Notes: a model not told the origin generated them from the letters alone. DNA of 15,478 nucleotides from Deltaproteobacteria bacterium (GCA_019314425.1 JAFCZI010000013.1:1-15478), one strand, 5' to 3'; shown: positions 6,898-15,139, counted from the first letter of the stretch. Numbers and translations are program-made.

Positions 6898-8721
6898 TCA
6901 ATCACCTCCTCGAAAACGATACTTTCGCAACTGGCTTTCATAATAGTCTCTGTTTTCATCAGCCTTCTCAATCGCTTCCTGAATAATCTGGATGGCTTCA
7001 TCCTTCAAACCATTTTGGTAGCAGGTCTCGGCCAGGGTATCCAGAAACTGGGGTGTAGGCTGCAGGACCACGGCTTTTCGGGCCAGCGCCAATGCCCGGG
7101 CACCATTCCGAAAATCCGGATCTGAAGCGGTCAACATCATCCAGGCCAGGTTGTTCAATGCCACCGCCTGGCTGGGGTGCCACTGAATGATCTGCTCATA
7201 CAGGTCCATGGTTGCTGCCTCTTTTCCCATGCGCTGGTAAACCATGGCCAGGTTCATGGCCAGACCTATATTCCGGGGGTATTCCTCCAGTTTTCGGCTG
7301 AGTTCTCTGCTAACCAGATCGTATGCCATATGCGTCTTCATATCCCCGAAATTGAGATAATAACCCAGGCAACCGATACCCGCCAGATAAACCAGGAAGG
7401 ATATCAGCACAAAACGATTCTGTTTCCGGGCCAATCGGGGTATTTCCAGGGTTTTTAAAAGACAGGCGACCCGTTGCCCAATACTGAAATGGTGCCAGTT
7501 GGGGACGTCGCGGGATTTTCCGCTCAGGTAGGCAATTTTTTCAAGCGCATTGATGATGAATTCGGGTGTTCCCATGACCGTTGCGGCGTAAAGATCGGCT
7601 TGGCGCTCAAAATGGCGCATGAAAAAACCCATGATGTAACGGAAATAAATTAAGAGGGTCAACAACATGGGAACCGACACCGAAAGATAGAAGAGGGTCA
7701 TGGACCGGGCGTCGCCTTCTGAGATGAGTTCCGCCAAAGGAGACCATACATAGGCTATATAAATATAAACATCCGATAACCCGAATGAAATAACCATGAA
7801 CCCCACAAAGAACAGGACGTAAAAGAGCAAATGAAAATATCGGGCATGGCCCATCTCATGGGCCAGAACAGATTCCAGTTCCTCCATGGAAAGCGCGGAC
7901 ATCAGGGCATCAGTCACCAGGATGTACCGATACCGCGGTACAATCCCCATAATGCCCGCCGTCATCATCCGCCCCTCGAAAATGGGCCAGCTGAGCAGGT
8001 GGCGGTAGCGGAAGCCCTGTTGTTTTAAGAAAGCCGCCAGGTGTCTCCCTTTCTCGGATGCCTCCAGGGGCTTGCAACCCCACCAGTACTGGATGAATTT
8101 CGGCATGACCACCACCAGCAGGGACAGAAAGACGGCAAAAAACACTAACTGACCGTACAGACTATTCAAAAAAGCGCTGGAGGATGCCCATGGGCTGAGT
8201 GAAAGCAGGTCATAAACGAAAGTCAGCACGAACCATGGAAAGAGGACGGGGAGGTTGAACCGAAGATGGCTCAGCACAAAACTGCGTCTTCCGACATTCA
8301 CATTAAAAAGGGTCCGGTACGTGGGCCAGGCCAGATACCAGATGGTGCTCAAATAGAAGAGAAACAACGCAATGGCAAAAAGCCCCTGCACCACGGAGAA
8401 AGCCGCAATACCGGGAACGGCCAGAAGCCATTGTTTGAGGCTGAAAAAATAGATGGCCGTGGCAAACAACAATATGGCCAGAATGGAAAGCCGCAGATTC
8501 AGCCGCTCGTATCGTTCCGCCAGCGCCCCATCGGGATACCGTCCGGAAGCGATACGTCGGTTAAAATAAAAAAAACTCCAGCGGCAATAGGCGGCGAAAG
8601 CACCCCAGCAAATCACCAGCCCAGTGATCGAATAAAGTAAAGACTCATCGGGGGAAATGTCGGAATAACTGACAGTAAAAATCAGAAGAACGACAATGAA
8701 ATAAATGATATTGTTGAACAA
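6898..8721 (-). CDS. Membrane M48-family metalloprotease with C-terminal TPR repeats
   Basis: This 607-residue protein is a predicted inner-membrane zinc peptidase of the M48 (Ste24/HtpX-like) type. The zinc motif is HEMGH at 288-292 (LESVLAHEMGH), and the third ligand is likely Glu372 in FERQAD. About five hydrophobic segments precede the motif (about 5-17, 28-45, 76-93, 105-130, 155-175, 185-205). Others lie at about 298-325, 340-362 and 437-457. After the last one, residues 466-600 form about three TPR units, for example AMNLAMVYQRMGKEAATMDL and FLDTLAETCYQNGLKDEAIQ. TPRs suggest binding of partner proteins or substrates. The start is TTG at 8721 with a GAGG site about nine bases upstream, and it places the first membrane helix right at the N-terminus. 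It starts 18 bases after the RNase gene, so they are probably co-transcribed. The substrate is unknown. Confidence 0.85.
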   Translation of the reverse strand: MFNNIIYFIVVLLIFTVSYSDISPDESLLYSITGLVICWGAFAAYCRWSFFYFNRRIASGRYPDGALAERYERLNLRLSILAILLFATAIYFFSLKQWLLAVPGIAAFSVVQGLFAIALFLFYLSTIWYLAWPTYRTLFNVNVGRRSFVLSHLRFNLPVLFPWFVLTFVYDLLSLSPWASSSAFLNSLYGQLVFFAVFLSLLVVVMPKFIQYWWGCKPLEASEKGRHLAAFLKQQGFRYRHLLSWPIFEGRMMTAGIMGIVPRYRYILVTDALMSALSMEELESVLAHEMGHARYFHLLFYVLFFVGFMVISFGLSDVYIYIAYVWSPLAELISEGDARSMTLFYLSVSVPMLLTLLIYFRYIMGFFMRHFERQADLYAATVMGTPEFIINALEKIAYLSGKSRDVPNWHHFSIGQRVACLLKTLEIPRLARKQNRFVLISFLVYLAGIGCLGYYLNFGDMKTHMAYDLVSRELSRKLEEYPRNIGLAMNLAMVYQRMGKEAATMDLYEQIIQWHPSQAVALNNLAWMMLTASDPDFRNGARALALARKAVVLQPTPQFLDTLAETCYQNGLKDEAIQIIQEAIEKADENRDYYESQLRKYRFRGGD

Positions 8722-8739
8722 TAGTCACGACCTCGGCAT

Positions 8740-10233
8740 TCAGGGGCGTTCCTCTTTGATGAATTCCAGAATGCCCCCGTCGGGCGAAAGTGACGGGTCC
8801 CCCTGAAAGGTGATCTCCAGGCCATAGCGTGCCTCCATATGGGCAAGCTCTTTTCGCTTTCGATTTTGCAGATAGGCGGCCACATCCTCGGAAAGCACCC
8901 CCTTTACCTGTAAAATCCCCTTCTTGCTCAATCCCATGCGAATCCGGCGCAAAAATGAAACCGCAGCTGTTTCAACCGAAGGTACGAGCCCGCGTCCCTT
9001 GCAATACGCGCAGGTTTCATAACTTACCGATTCGATGGAAGGCCGCAGGCGCTGCCGGGAGAGCTCAAGCAAGCCGAATTTGGAAATACTGGAAAGGCTG
9101 ATCTTGGCCCGATCCTCTTTTGTCTTATCCCGCACCGCTTTTTCCACTTCCCGAATATGCTTTTTATCCCGCATATCGATAAAATCAATCACCACCAATC
9201 CGCCCATATCCCGGAGGCGAAGTTGACGGGTAATCTCTTCAGCGGCTTCGAGGTTGGTTTTAAACGCCGTATTCTCCACTTGCTTGCCCGTTCGCCACCG
9301 GCCCGAGTTGACGTCGATGGCCACCAGGGCCTCAGTGGGATCAATCACAATTGAGCCGCCGGACTTTAAAGGCACCCGATTGCGATAGATGGTCTCAATC
9401 TGCTTTTCGATTTCGTACTGCGCGAAGATGGGACGTTTCTCTTTAAAGAGTTTGACCCGTCCCTGATGTGGGGGAGAGATGATCTTCATGTAGTCTTTCA
9501 CCTTGCACAAGGTCGCTTTATCGTCAACGAGCACCTCGGCAATTTCGCTGGTGAAATAGTCCCGGAGGGTCCTCAGGCAAACATCCTGTTCTTTATGGAC
9601 CAGGGTCAAGGGCAATGCCGCCTGGACATTTTTCTTGATGTTTTTCCACATTCTGAGCAATCGGTTGAGATCCCTGGAAAGATCCCGTTTGTTCTGTTTC
9701 AGGGCCGCAGTTCTCACAATATATCCGATTCCTTCGGGAAGCTTGAACTGGGCCATAATGGACTTGAGTCGCTGACGCTCCTCTTCTTCTTCTATTTTCT
9801 TTGAAATACCGCCCTTGCTCCCGGGCATCAAAACCAGATACCGGCTGGCCAGAGACAGATAGGTGGTCAACTGTGCGCCTTTGTTCCCCTGCATCTCCTT
9901 GGTAACCTGAACCAGAAGTTCCTGGCCTTTTTTTAAAATTTTTTCGATCCGTGGCAGGCTTGCCTCTTTTTGCGGGTCCGGTTCTACAGCGTAATACTCC
10001 GGATGAATATCCGTAACGGACAAAAAGCCATTCTTGTCACCTCCAAAGTTGACAAAACACGCCTGCAGGCTCGGTTCGACCCTCTCCACAACCCCTTTAT
10101 AGATATTGCCGGTCTTCTGTTCTGTCGCAGCGGTTTCGATGTAAAACCCATCCAGCCGTCCGTCTTTAATTACAGCGATCCGGAATTCCTCCGCTTCCAC
10201 AGCATTGATCAACATTTTTGACTTGAGACCCAA
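8740..10233 (-). CDS. rng: Ribonuclease E/G family endoribonuclease
   Basis: This is an RNase E/G catalytic core for single-stranded RNA cleavage in rRNA maturation and mRNA decay. The 497-residue product has an S1-like RNA-binding domain at about 37-120 (GNIYKGVVERVEPSLQACFV). The 5'-sensor pair is Arg174-Thr175 in GYIVRTAA. The metal-binding aspartates are Asp307 (AIDVNSGR) and Asp350 (VVIDFIDM). The zinc-link CAYC is at 408-411, followed by KGRG. The spacings Asp307-Asp350 (43) and Asp350-Cys408 (58) equal those I recall for E. coli RNase E. It lacks the long RNase E C-terminal scaffold, so it is RNase G-sized. I use the TTG at 10233 because AAGGAG lies seven bases upstream; an ATG at 10215 is the alternative. 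The frame is open for 46 more codons upstream, so the true N-terminus may be longer. Confidence 0.93.
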   Translation of the reverse strand: MGLKSKMLINAVEAEEFRIAVIKDGRLDGFYIETAATEQKTGNIYKGVVERVEPSLQACFVNFGGDKNGFLSVTDIHPEYYAVEPDPQKEASLPRIEKILKKGQELLVQVTKEMQGNKGAQLTTYLSLASRYLVLMPGSKGGISKKIEEEEERQRLKSIMAQFKLPEGIGYIVRTAALKQNKRDLSRDLNRLLRMWKNIKKNVQAALPLTLVHKEQDVCLRTLRDYFTSEIAEVLVDDKATLCKVKDYMKIISPPHQGRVKLFKEKRPIFAQYEIEKQIETIYRNRVPLKSGGSIVIDPTEALVAIDVNSGRWRTGKQVENTAFKTNLEAAEEITRQLRLRDMGGLVVIDFIDMRDKKHIREVEKAVRDKTKEDRAKISLSSISKFGLLELSRQRLRPSIESVSYETCAYCKGRGLVPSVETAAVSFLRRIRMGLSKKGILQVKGVLSEDVAAYLQNRKRKELAHMEARYGLEITFQGDPSLSPDGGILEFIKEERP

Positions 10234-10371
10234 AGGTTTTCTCCTTGCTTTGGTTTTTCCATTTCCTGTTTTGACCGGTGCAGCGCCGACCCGTTGACCG
10301 TCGGACTGTTGGGACGCCGCTGTTTTTGATTCCGGCTTTGGTTCTTTTGGCTTTCGAAATCCAAATCTTAT
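10234..10371 (-). other. Open, coding-like stretch in frame with rng (possible N-terminal extension)
   Basis: Between the TAA of the upstream gene and the TTG start of rng there are exactly 46 codons in the rng frame with no stop. Translated, they are rich in Lys, Arg, Pro, Gln and Ala (for example KPKEPKPESK and KTKARRKP) and resemble a basic disordered tail. The stretch contains no ATG, GTG, TTG or CTG in frame. The first codon after TAA is ATA (10371-10369), and a GGGAGG motif sits at 10389-10384, 12 bases upstream. Either this is an untranslated spacer or rng starts at a rare codon here. Confidence 0.35.
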
Positions 10372-11727
10372 TTAAAAACCGTGCCTCCCATAACGTTTGA
10401 GATGCTGATCGGCCTGGTACATGAAGGTGCGAATGGCAGATTCCCGCCCCGGCTGGGTACTGGAATCATACGGGGTGTCCAGATAGGGAACCCCGATTTT
10501 GTTCATGAGCGGCCGCACAATGGCGCTCGTGGTAATGCTCGGCATACAGGTAAACGGGTAAACATTCACCAGACCGTTATATCCCTCCCGAACATATTCC
10601 ATCATGCCCGCAATGCTCAGGCACGCCTCCGTGCCCAGATCGAAGCTATACAAATCCTGTTCTCTGAGCACATCCTCCAGGTGGCTGACCTTATGGTCCT
10701 TTGCCAGATCAAGCATCCCCGAAACCCTCTTATAAATTTGTTTTTGTCTGTATTCCTGGTAAAAAAGGTCCCCACCATAGGTAAAGAGATCTTTCAAATG
10801 GTCTTTGAAACGGCCGAATTTCAATTGTTTGAAGCTGAAACGTAACGCTGTCTTGGCCGATCTGTAATGTTCATAGCTGGAAAAATTGACCCACTCCGAT
10901 ACAGAGGCATTGACCACTTCCGCCCCGTGCTTTTCCATCATGCGGATGACGTCCTGGTTGGCTTTTACGTGGGTTCGTAAATAGATTTCCCCCACCATGC
11001 CGATTAACGGTTTCGGCGGAATCCCCGGGTCCATAACCGCCTTGACCTCTTCGATGACCGCTTCGAGGCGCAAAAATATCTGATTAAACTGCAACCCCTG
11101 CCCGAAACGCTCAACAGCATCCGCCATAAACGCGAGGCATTTTTCAATCACCCGATCCGCCAGGCCGATTTCCTTCTCATAGGGCCTGACCCGCCATAAC
11201 ACCCGGTCCAGGACGTCCCCCAGAACCAGGGCCACATAGGACGATTTCCGAAGATCGGTCACCCGTTCCTCCTCAATGATGCCGGAGAGGGAATAACCAT
11301 CCGCTGTGGTCAACGCACCGATCCTGAGCCCGCTGAACCTCGGAAAGGAATCCAGAACCATCCGCTGGTATTTGTTATACATGCCGAAACGGCAAGGGCC
11401 ATCCGCTTCCGGCAGAAAATAGACATAGGCGTCGGAATCAAATTCCGATCCCAAGCGGGCCAATTCCTGCTTCATGAAATGGAGGATATCCCCCATGGTA
11501 ACCTGGCAGGGGAAGCACTCTTTCCCCGAAGTATGGGCCATGCCCAGATCCATCCCTTTAAAGGTCTCAAGGACCTTTGCCGGTATGCCGAAACTTCTGA
11601 AATTGGCCGCCAGAAGATGGCAGCCCATCCGATTCATTTCCGGAATCAGGCAGGTTCGCTCTTTGAGGCTGAACCGCCCCACCTTATTACTGAAGGACTC
11701 AAAATTAATGACGTTTTGGGTTTCCAT
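10372..11727 (-). CDS. 2-hydroxyacyl-CoA dehydratase (HgdB/DUF2229)-like protein, partner of the activase
   Basis: The 451-residue protein resembles the C-terminal half of the very long 'CoA-substrate-specific enzyme activase' proteins, i.e. an HgdB/BadD-like cluster-binding fold. Visible cysteines (numbered from the ATG at 11727) are Cys26 and Cys36 (ERTCLIPEMNRMGC), Cys71/Cys74 (GKECFPCQVT), Cys112 (DGPCRFG), Cys369 (GTEACLSI) and Cys394 (YPFTCMPSI). The segments VGEIYLRTHVKANQDVIRM and PYLDTPYDSSTQPGRESAIR are typical of this group. A protein of this kind would carry a [4Fe-4S] or double-cubane cluster and accept low-potential electrons from the activase. Substrate and reaction are unknown. 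The ATG lies two bases after the activase stop; an in-frame TTG at 11733 would overlap that stop. Neither start has a clear Shine-Dalgarno, so coupling is likely. Soluble. Confidence 0.8.
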   Translation of the reverse strand: METQNVINFESFSNKVGRFSLKERTCLIPEMNRMGCHLLAANFRSFGIPAKVLETFKGMDLGMAHTSGKECFPCQVTMGDILHFMKQELARLGSEFDSDAYVYFLPEADGPCRFGMYNKYQRMVLDSFPRFSGLRIGALTTADGYSLSGIIEEERVTDLRKSSYVALVLGDVLDRVLWRVRPYEKEIGLADRVIEKCLAFMADAVERFGQGLQFNQIFLRLEAVIEEVKAVMDPGIPPKPLIGMVGEIYLRTHVKANQDVIRMMEKHGAEVVNASVSEWVNFSSYEHYRSAKTALRFSFKQLKFGRFKDHLKDLFTYGGDLFYQEYRQKQIYKRVSGMLDLAKDHKVSHLEDVLREQDLYSFDLGTEACLSIAGMMEYVREGYNGLVNVYPFTCMPSITTSAIVRPLMNKIGVPYLDTPYDSSTQPGRESAIRTFMYQADQHLKRYGRHGF

Positions 11728-11729
11728 GG

Positions 11730-14700
11730 TCAATTGGCCAGTTTTCGCGGTTCTCCCGCTTCCTGCTCTGCTTTTTGCATACTGTTAAAAATGACGTTTT
11801 TATAGGCCTCCAGGCGGGTCATGACCCCGGCAACGCCACTGTGCTCATCCAGTTCCAGAATCATGTAGGGTTTATCCCCCATAATATGCCGGTAAAAATG
11901 TTCCAGGAATGAATCCGCACCACACCCGAAGTTGGTCAAATGCAAACCAAAAAAATCCGGGTTGGACGCTATTATCTTGGCCACACGAAGAATTTTTGCA
12001 CCCATTCCCCAGTACATGGACGGAAAATCTGACAGATCCACCGAGGAGACATCCAAAAAATCCATGGGTATGGCCTTGACGCCAATTTTGGCCAGATTGT
12101 GCCCCAATCTCAGATTCAACCGTTCATCATAGAGGTTGTAGGGTCTGCCGGTCACAACAACCATCGGTTCCCCGGCGGGGTGTGATTTCAGGATCTCTGT
12201 TCCTTTCCGGAAAAGCGCCTTCCGGAACTGCTTTTCTCTTCCAAAAGCGTAGTAAAGGGCCTCCCTTACCCGGGGCACGGTGAGCGAGAGTTTTGGCCGC
12301 AACTGTTCAGCTATTTCCAGCGCAAGGGTTTCCACATCATACTTGAGATGGACCACAGGGGTTAAAACGTTCGTCATATCAAGATCAAGGGCCATACGGA
12401 CCATGTAAGCGTTGCTCTGCACCATGGGACAGTAAAAGCCTTTTTCTTTATCCTCGTTTTTTCCCATATTCACCACACTGGGGAGAAAAAGAAACGCCGT
12501 CTTTCCCACCAGCTCTTTCACGTGGCCGTGGGAGACCTTCACCGGGTAGCAGGTCTCCGCCGTCATGGCCTCAATGCCCATTCTGGAAAGGCGGGCATTG
12601 GTGGGTGGCGTCAAAACAAGCCGGTAGCCCAGGCGGTCAAAGAAATGCGCCCACAAAACAGCGTCCTGATGTCCATAAAGGGCCCGCTGCAACCCCACGG
12701 TGGGCCGGTCGCCCACCCGCAGGAGCGGCTTGTCCGGCAGGGTCTCGTAAACCCCTCTCATATAAGTTTCCCATATTTCCTGACGCAATGCAAAAAAGTT
12801 TATCTCATTCGCATCTCGGTCCCGGGTCAACTCATACCGACCGCACTCTCCCCCCCAGATGCTCTTGCGCCCGTCAAAATTATAAATTTTCAATTTGCAT
12901 TGGTTGTGGCACAGCGCATCCGCCCGACAGGTTTTTTCGGTGTACGCCATGCGATCCTCTATTGCGCTTCTGAGCCCCCTGAAACCGGTTTTCTGATTCA
13001 TCAGACGCATCCGTTCATGAACACTGATGGCGGCGCCATAGGCCCCCAGCACCTCACGATGCCGGGGCACGATGAGCGCCCGACCCAGCACATTTTCAAA
13101 CGCGGCCACCACGCCCCTGTTCAGGGAAGGCCCCCCCAGAAACATGACCCGCTCCCCGACTTTCCTTTTTTCAACCACCCGGTTCAGGTAATTGTACACA
13201 ATAGCATAACAAAGCCCGGCAATCAGATCTTTTGTGTCAACACCTTTCTGGTGGTAACTCACCAGATCCGATTCCATGAATACCGTGCACCTTTCAGCCA
13301 GCTTTACGGGCGCATCCGATGACAGGGCGATATTTTGAAACTCCTCCACAATACTGATGCCATATTTGTTGGCCAGCTCATGGAGAAAGCTCCCGGTCCC
13401 CGCCGCACAGACTTTATTCATATCGAAATCGAGGGGATACGTGTTGACAATGGAAACATATTTGGAATCCTGGCCGCCGATCTCAAAAAGGGTATCCACT
13501 TCAGGGTCTATCTCCACCGCTCCCCGCGCATGAGCCGTAATTTCATCAATAATCAGATCCACATTCAGAAAATCACCCACCACATTGCGTCCGGAACCCG
13601 TTGTGGCCGTACCGATGATCTCCAGGTTATCGCCTGTTTTGTCCAGCAACTCTCTAAAAAGCTCCTGGGTCACTTCAATGGGTTTTCCTTTTGTGGGAAC
13701 ATAGTTTTTGCCCACAATCTCATGGGCCTCATCGATCAGTGCGTATTTGGTGGTGGTACTGCCGATATCAATGCCCAAAAAAACCCTCTGAGGTTTTTTA
13801 AGGGGCCGCTTTTTAATTTCATTGGTTTCAGGGAAAACGGTTTTCTGAAGGACCAACCTTTTTGCCACCGGCACCTGATCCTTCCCCTCAGATGTCAATT
13901 GTTCGAGCAGCGAAAGATCCAGACGGCTGTTCCCATGGGTGGAACCCTTTTCATTTTCTGCCGCCAGGGCTGCCAAAGCCACGCCCAAAGCCCCAACAGA
14001 TGTGCTGTACGGGGGCACCACCAGATCCGGAACATATTCTTTCAACGCCTTGACCTGGAGTTCATTCAATGAAAGCCCTCCCACAAAGACGACCGGCGCT
14101 TCCAGTGAACGATTGGAAACGATGGTGCTCATATAATTTCGCGCGTTCCCCACGTGCAGACCGTAAATGATATCCTCGAGCTTTTCACCGCGGTTCTGCA
14201 GATGGATCATATCCGATTTTGTAAACACGGTGCAACGACAGGCCACGTTGGCGGGTTTATCGCTCTTTTCCCCCAATGCGATGAAATCTTTCAGGATCCG
14301 GTCGAGCTGGTCCTGGCTGGTGTTGACGTCCCGGGAGTAGATGGCGGTGGCCAGACGCTGGGCCTGCTGGTCAATAAACGAACCGGTGCCGGAGGCGCAG
14401 GGGCCGTTGGTGTTGAAGTGGGCCAGTTCCCACTGCTCATGGTTGGCTTCATCCGTCGAGTCCGGATGGTTGATTTGAAAGAGGGCCGTCTCCTGGCCGC
14501 CCATGCTAATGATGGTTCTGACATGGGGTTTGACAAGCAGGGTGCCAAGCACCTGGGTGATGGTTTCAAATTCGTATGGGGTATTGAGCCGCTCGCTCAG
14601 CTGCTTGCCGTGATTTCCGGTAAATGAAATAGACCCAATGCCATCCTCGCCAAACCGACGGTAAAAATCCTCAATGAGCGCCAGAACCCGTTCATTGACT

Positions 14701-14819
14701 TTCCCCAGATGGCGCTCGTAGGGCGCCTCGTACACGATTTCCCGGTCCCGGTTGATCACAACGCCATTCAAACTGACGGAACCAACGTCAATCCCGGCAA
14801 ATAATATCTCTTTGTCCAC
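11730..14819 (-). CDS. Acyl-CoA dehydratase activase with two ASKHA ATPase domains and DUF2229/HgdB-like C-terminus
   Basis: The 1029-residue protein carries two BcrAD/BadF/HgdC-type ATPase domains in tandem. Domain 1 (about 5-290) has FAGIDVGSVSLNGVV, GGQETALF, GPCASGTGSFID (Cys141) and ACRCTVFTKSD (Cys194, Cys196). Domain 2 (about 346-600) has LGIDIGSTTTKYALID, IGGQDSKYV, VCAAGTGSFLHE (Cys471) and ERCTVFMESD (Cys511). In HgdC, a homodimer, such cysteines hold one [4Fe-4S] between subunits; here one chain supplies both pairs. A cysteine group at 631, 637, 641 and 659 follows, then a DUF2229/HgdB-like region (about 700-1029) with Cys757, Cys797 and Cys966 (NFGCGADS). Such proteins use ATP hydrolysis to push electrons onto a low-potential cluster of a partner, probably the next gene. 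The start is GTG at 14819 with AGAGG just upstream. Its substrate is unknown. Confidence 0.9.
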   Translation of the reverse strand: MDKEILFAGIDVGSVSLNGVVINRDREIVYEAPYERHLGKVNERVLALIEDFYRRFGEDGIGSISFTGNHGKQLSERLNTPYEFETITQVLGTLLVKPHVRTIISMGGQETALFQINHPDSTDEANHEQWELAHFNTNGPCASGTGSFIDQQAQRLATAIYSRDVNTSQDQLDRILKDFIALGEKSDKPANVACRCTVFTKSDMIHLQNRGEKLEDIIYGLHVGNARNYMSTIVSNRSLEAPVVFVGGLSLNELQVKALKEYVPDLVVPPYSTSVGALGVALAALAAENEKGSTHGNSRLDLSLLEQLTSEGKDQVPVAKRLVLQKTVFPETNEIKKRPLKKPQRVFLGIDIGSTTTKYALIDEAHEIVGKNYVPTKGKPIEVTQELFRELLDKTGDNLEIIGTATTGSGRNVVGDFLNVDLIIDEITAHARGAVEIDPEVDTLFEIGGQDSKYVSIVNTYPLDFDMNKVCAAGTGSFLHELANKYGISIVEEFQNIALSSDAPVKLAERCTVFMESDLVSYHQKGVDTKDLIAGLCYAIVYNYLNRVVEKRKVGERVMFLGGPSLNRGVVAAFENVLGRALIVPRHREVLGAYGAAISVHERMRLMNQKTGFRGLRSAIEDRMAYTEKTCRADALCHNQCKLKIYNFDGRKSIWGGECGRYELTRDRDANEINFFALRQEIWETYMRGVYETLPDKPLLRVGDRPTVGLQRALYGHQDAVLWAHFFDRLGYRLVLTPPTNARLSRMGIEAMTAETCYPVKVSHGHVKELVGKTAFLFLPSVVNMGKNEDKEKGFYCPMVQSNAYMVRMALDLDMTNVLTPVVHLKYDVETLALEIAEQLRPKLSLTVPRVREALYYAFGREKQFRKALFRKGTEILKSHPAGEPMVVVTGRPYNLYDERLNLRLGHNLAKIGVKAIPMDFLDVSSVDLSDFPSMYWGMGAKILRVAKIIASNPDFFGLHLTNFGCGADSFLEHFYRHIMGDKPYMILELDEHSGVAGVMTRLEAYKNVIFNSMQKAEQEAGEPRKLAN

Positions 14820-14883
14820 GTTTCCTCTTTTTCCACCAGTGGATTTATTAGCCCGTTTTGGAGGATAATGATCTAAGGGCCTC

Positions 14884-15058
14884 GAAAAAGACGGGGTCAG
14901 CCCTTGACATAGGACAGACTTCCATCATCTTTTGACTTCCCTCTTATAACACAATGATTATCTATTCTTCTTCAAAAATTCAACATTCTATCAAAATTTA
15001 TCTTCCACTTCCACAAATCATTTTAAATATGTCCCATGTCAAGAGCTGACTCTTTTTC
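14884..15058. repeat. Inverted-repeat-bounded AT-rich element with REP/IS200-like ends
   Basis: Positions 14896-14916 and the reverse complement of 15030-15050 match at 19 of 21 positions (core GTCAGCNCTTGACATNGGAC). The flanking GAAAAAG at 14884-14890 and CTTTTTC at 15052-15058 extend the symmetry, with a small gap on the left. The 113 bases between the arms are very AT-rich and non-coding. Termini of the form GGTCAGNNCTTGACAT are, as I recall, common next to IS200/REP-associated tyrosine transposases in deltaproteobacteria. No transposase is here, so this would be a non-autonomous copy. The rest of the 320-base gap (14820-14883 and 15059-15139) holds the activase ribosome-binding site and one small hairpin (15079-15084 with 15096-15101), and I see no clear promoter. 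Confidence 0.6.
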
Positions 15059-15139
15059 ATTTATTTCCAAACTCCAATTCAACTACTTTTTTTAGAGTTG
15101 ATAATTGATGTTTTGTTAAGCCGCTAAGTTCATTATCAT

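Noticed and set aside
12522..13322. A 266-codon open frame on the plus strand, antisense to the activase gene
   Set aside because: It is the complementary shadow of a gene with clear ASKHA and DUF2229 motifs. Its translation has a biased Pro/His/Gln composition and no recognisable domain.
13335..14072. A 245-codon plus-strand open frame antisense to the activase
   Set aside because: Same reason: the opposite strand carries the conserved ATPase motifs across the whole stretch.
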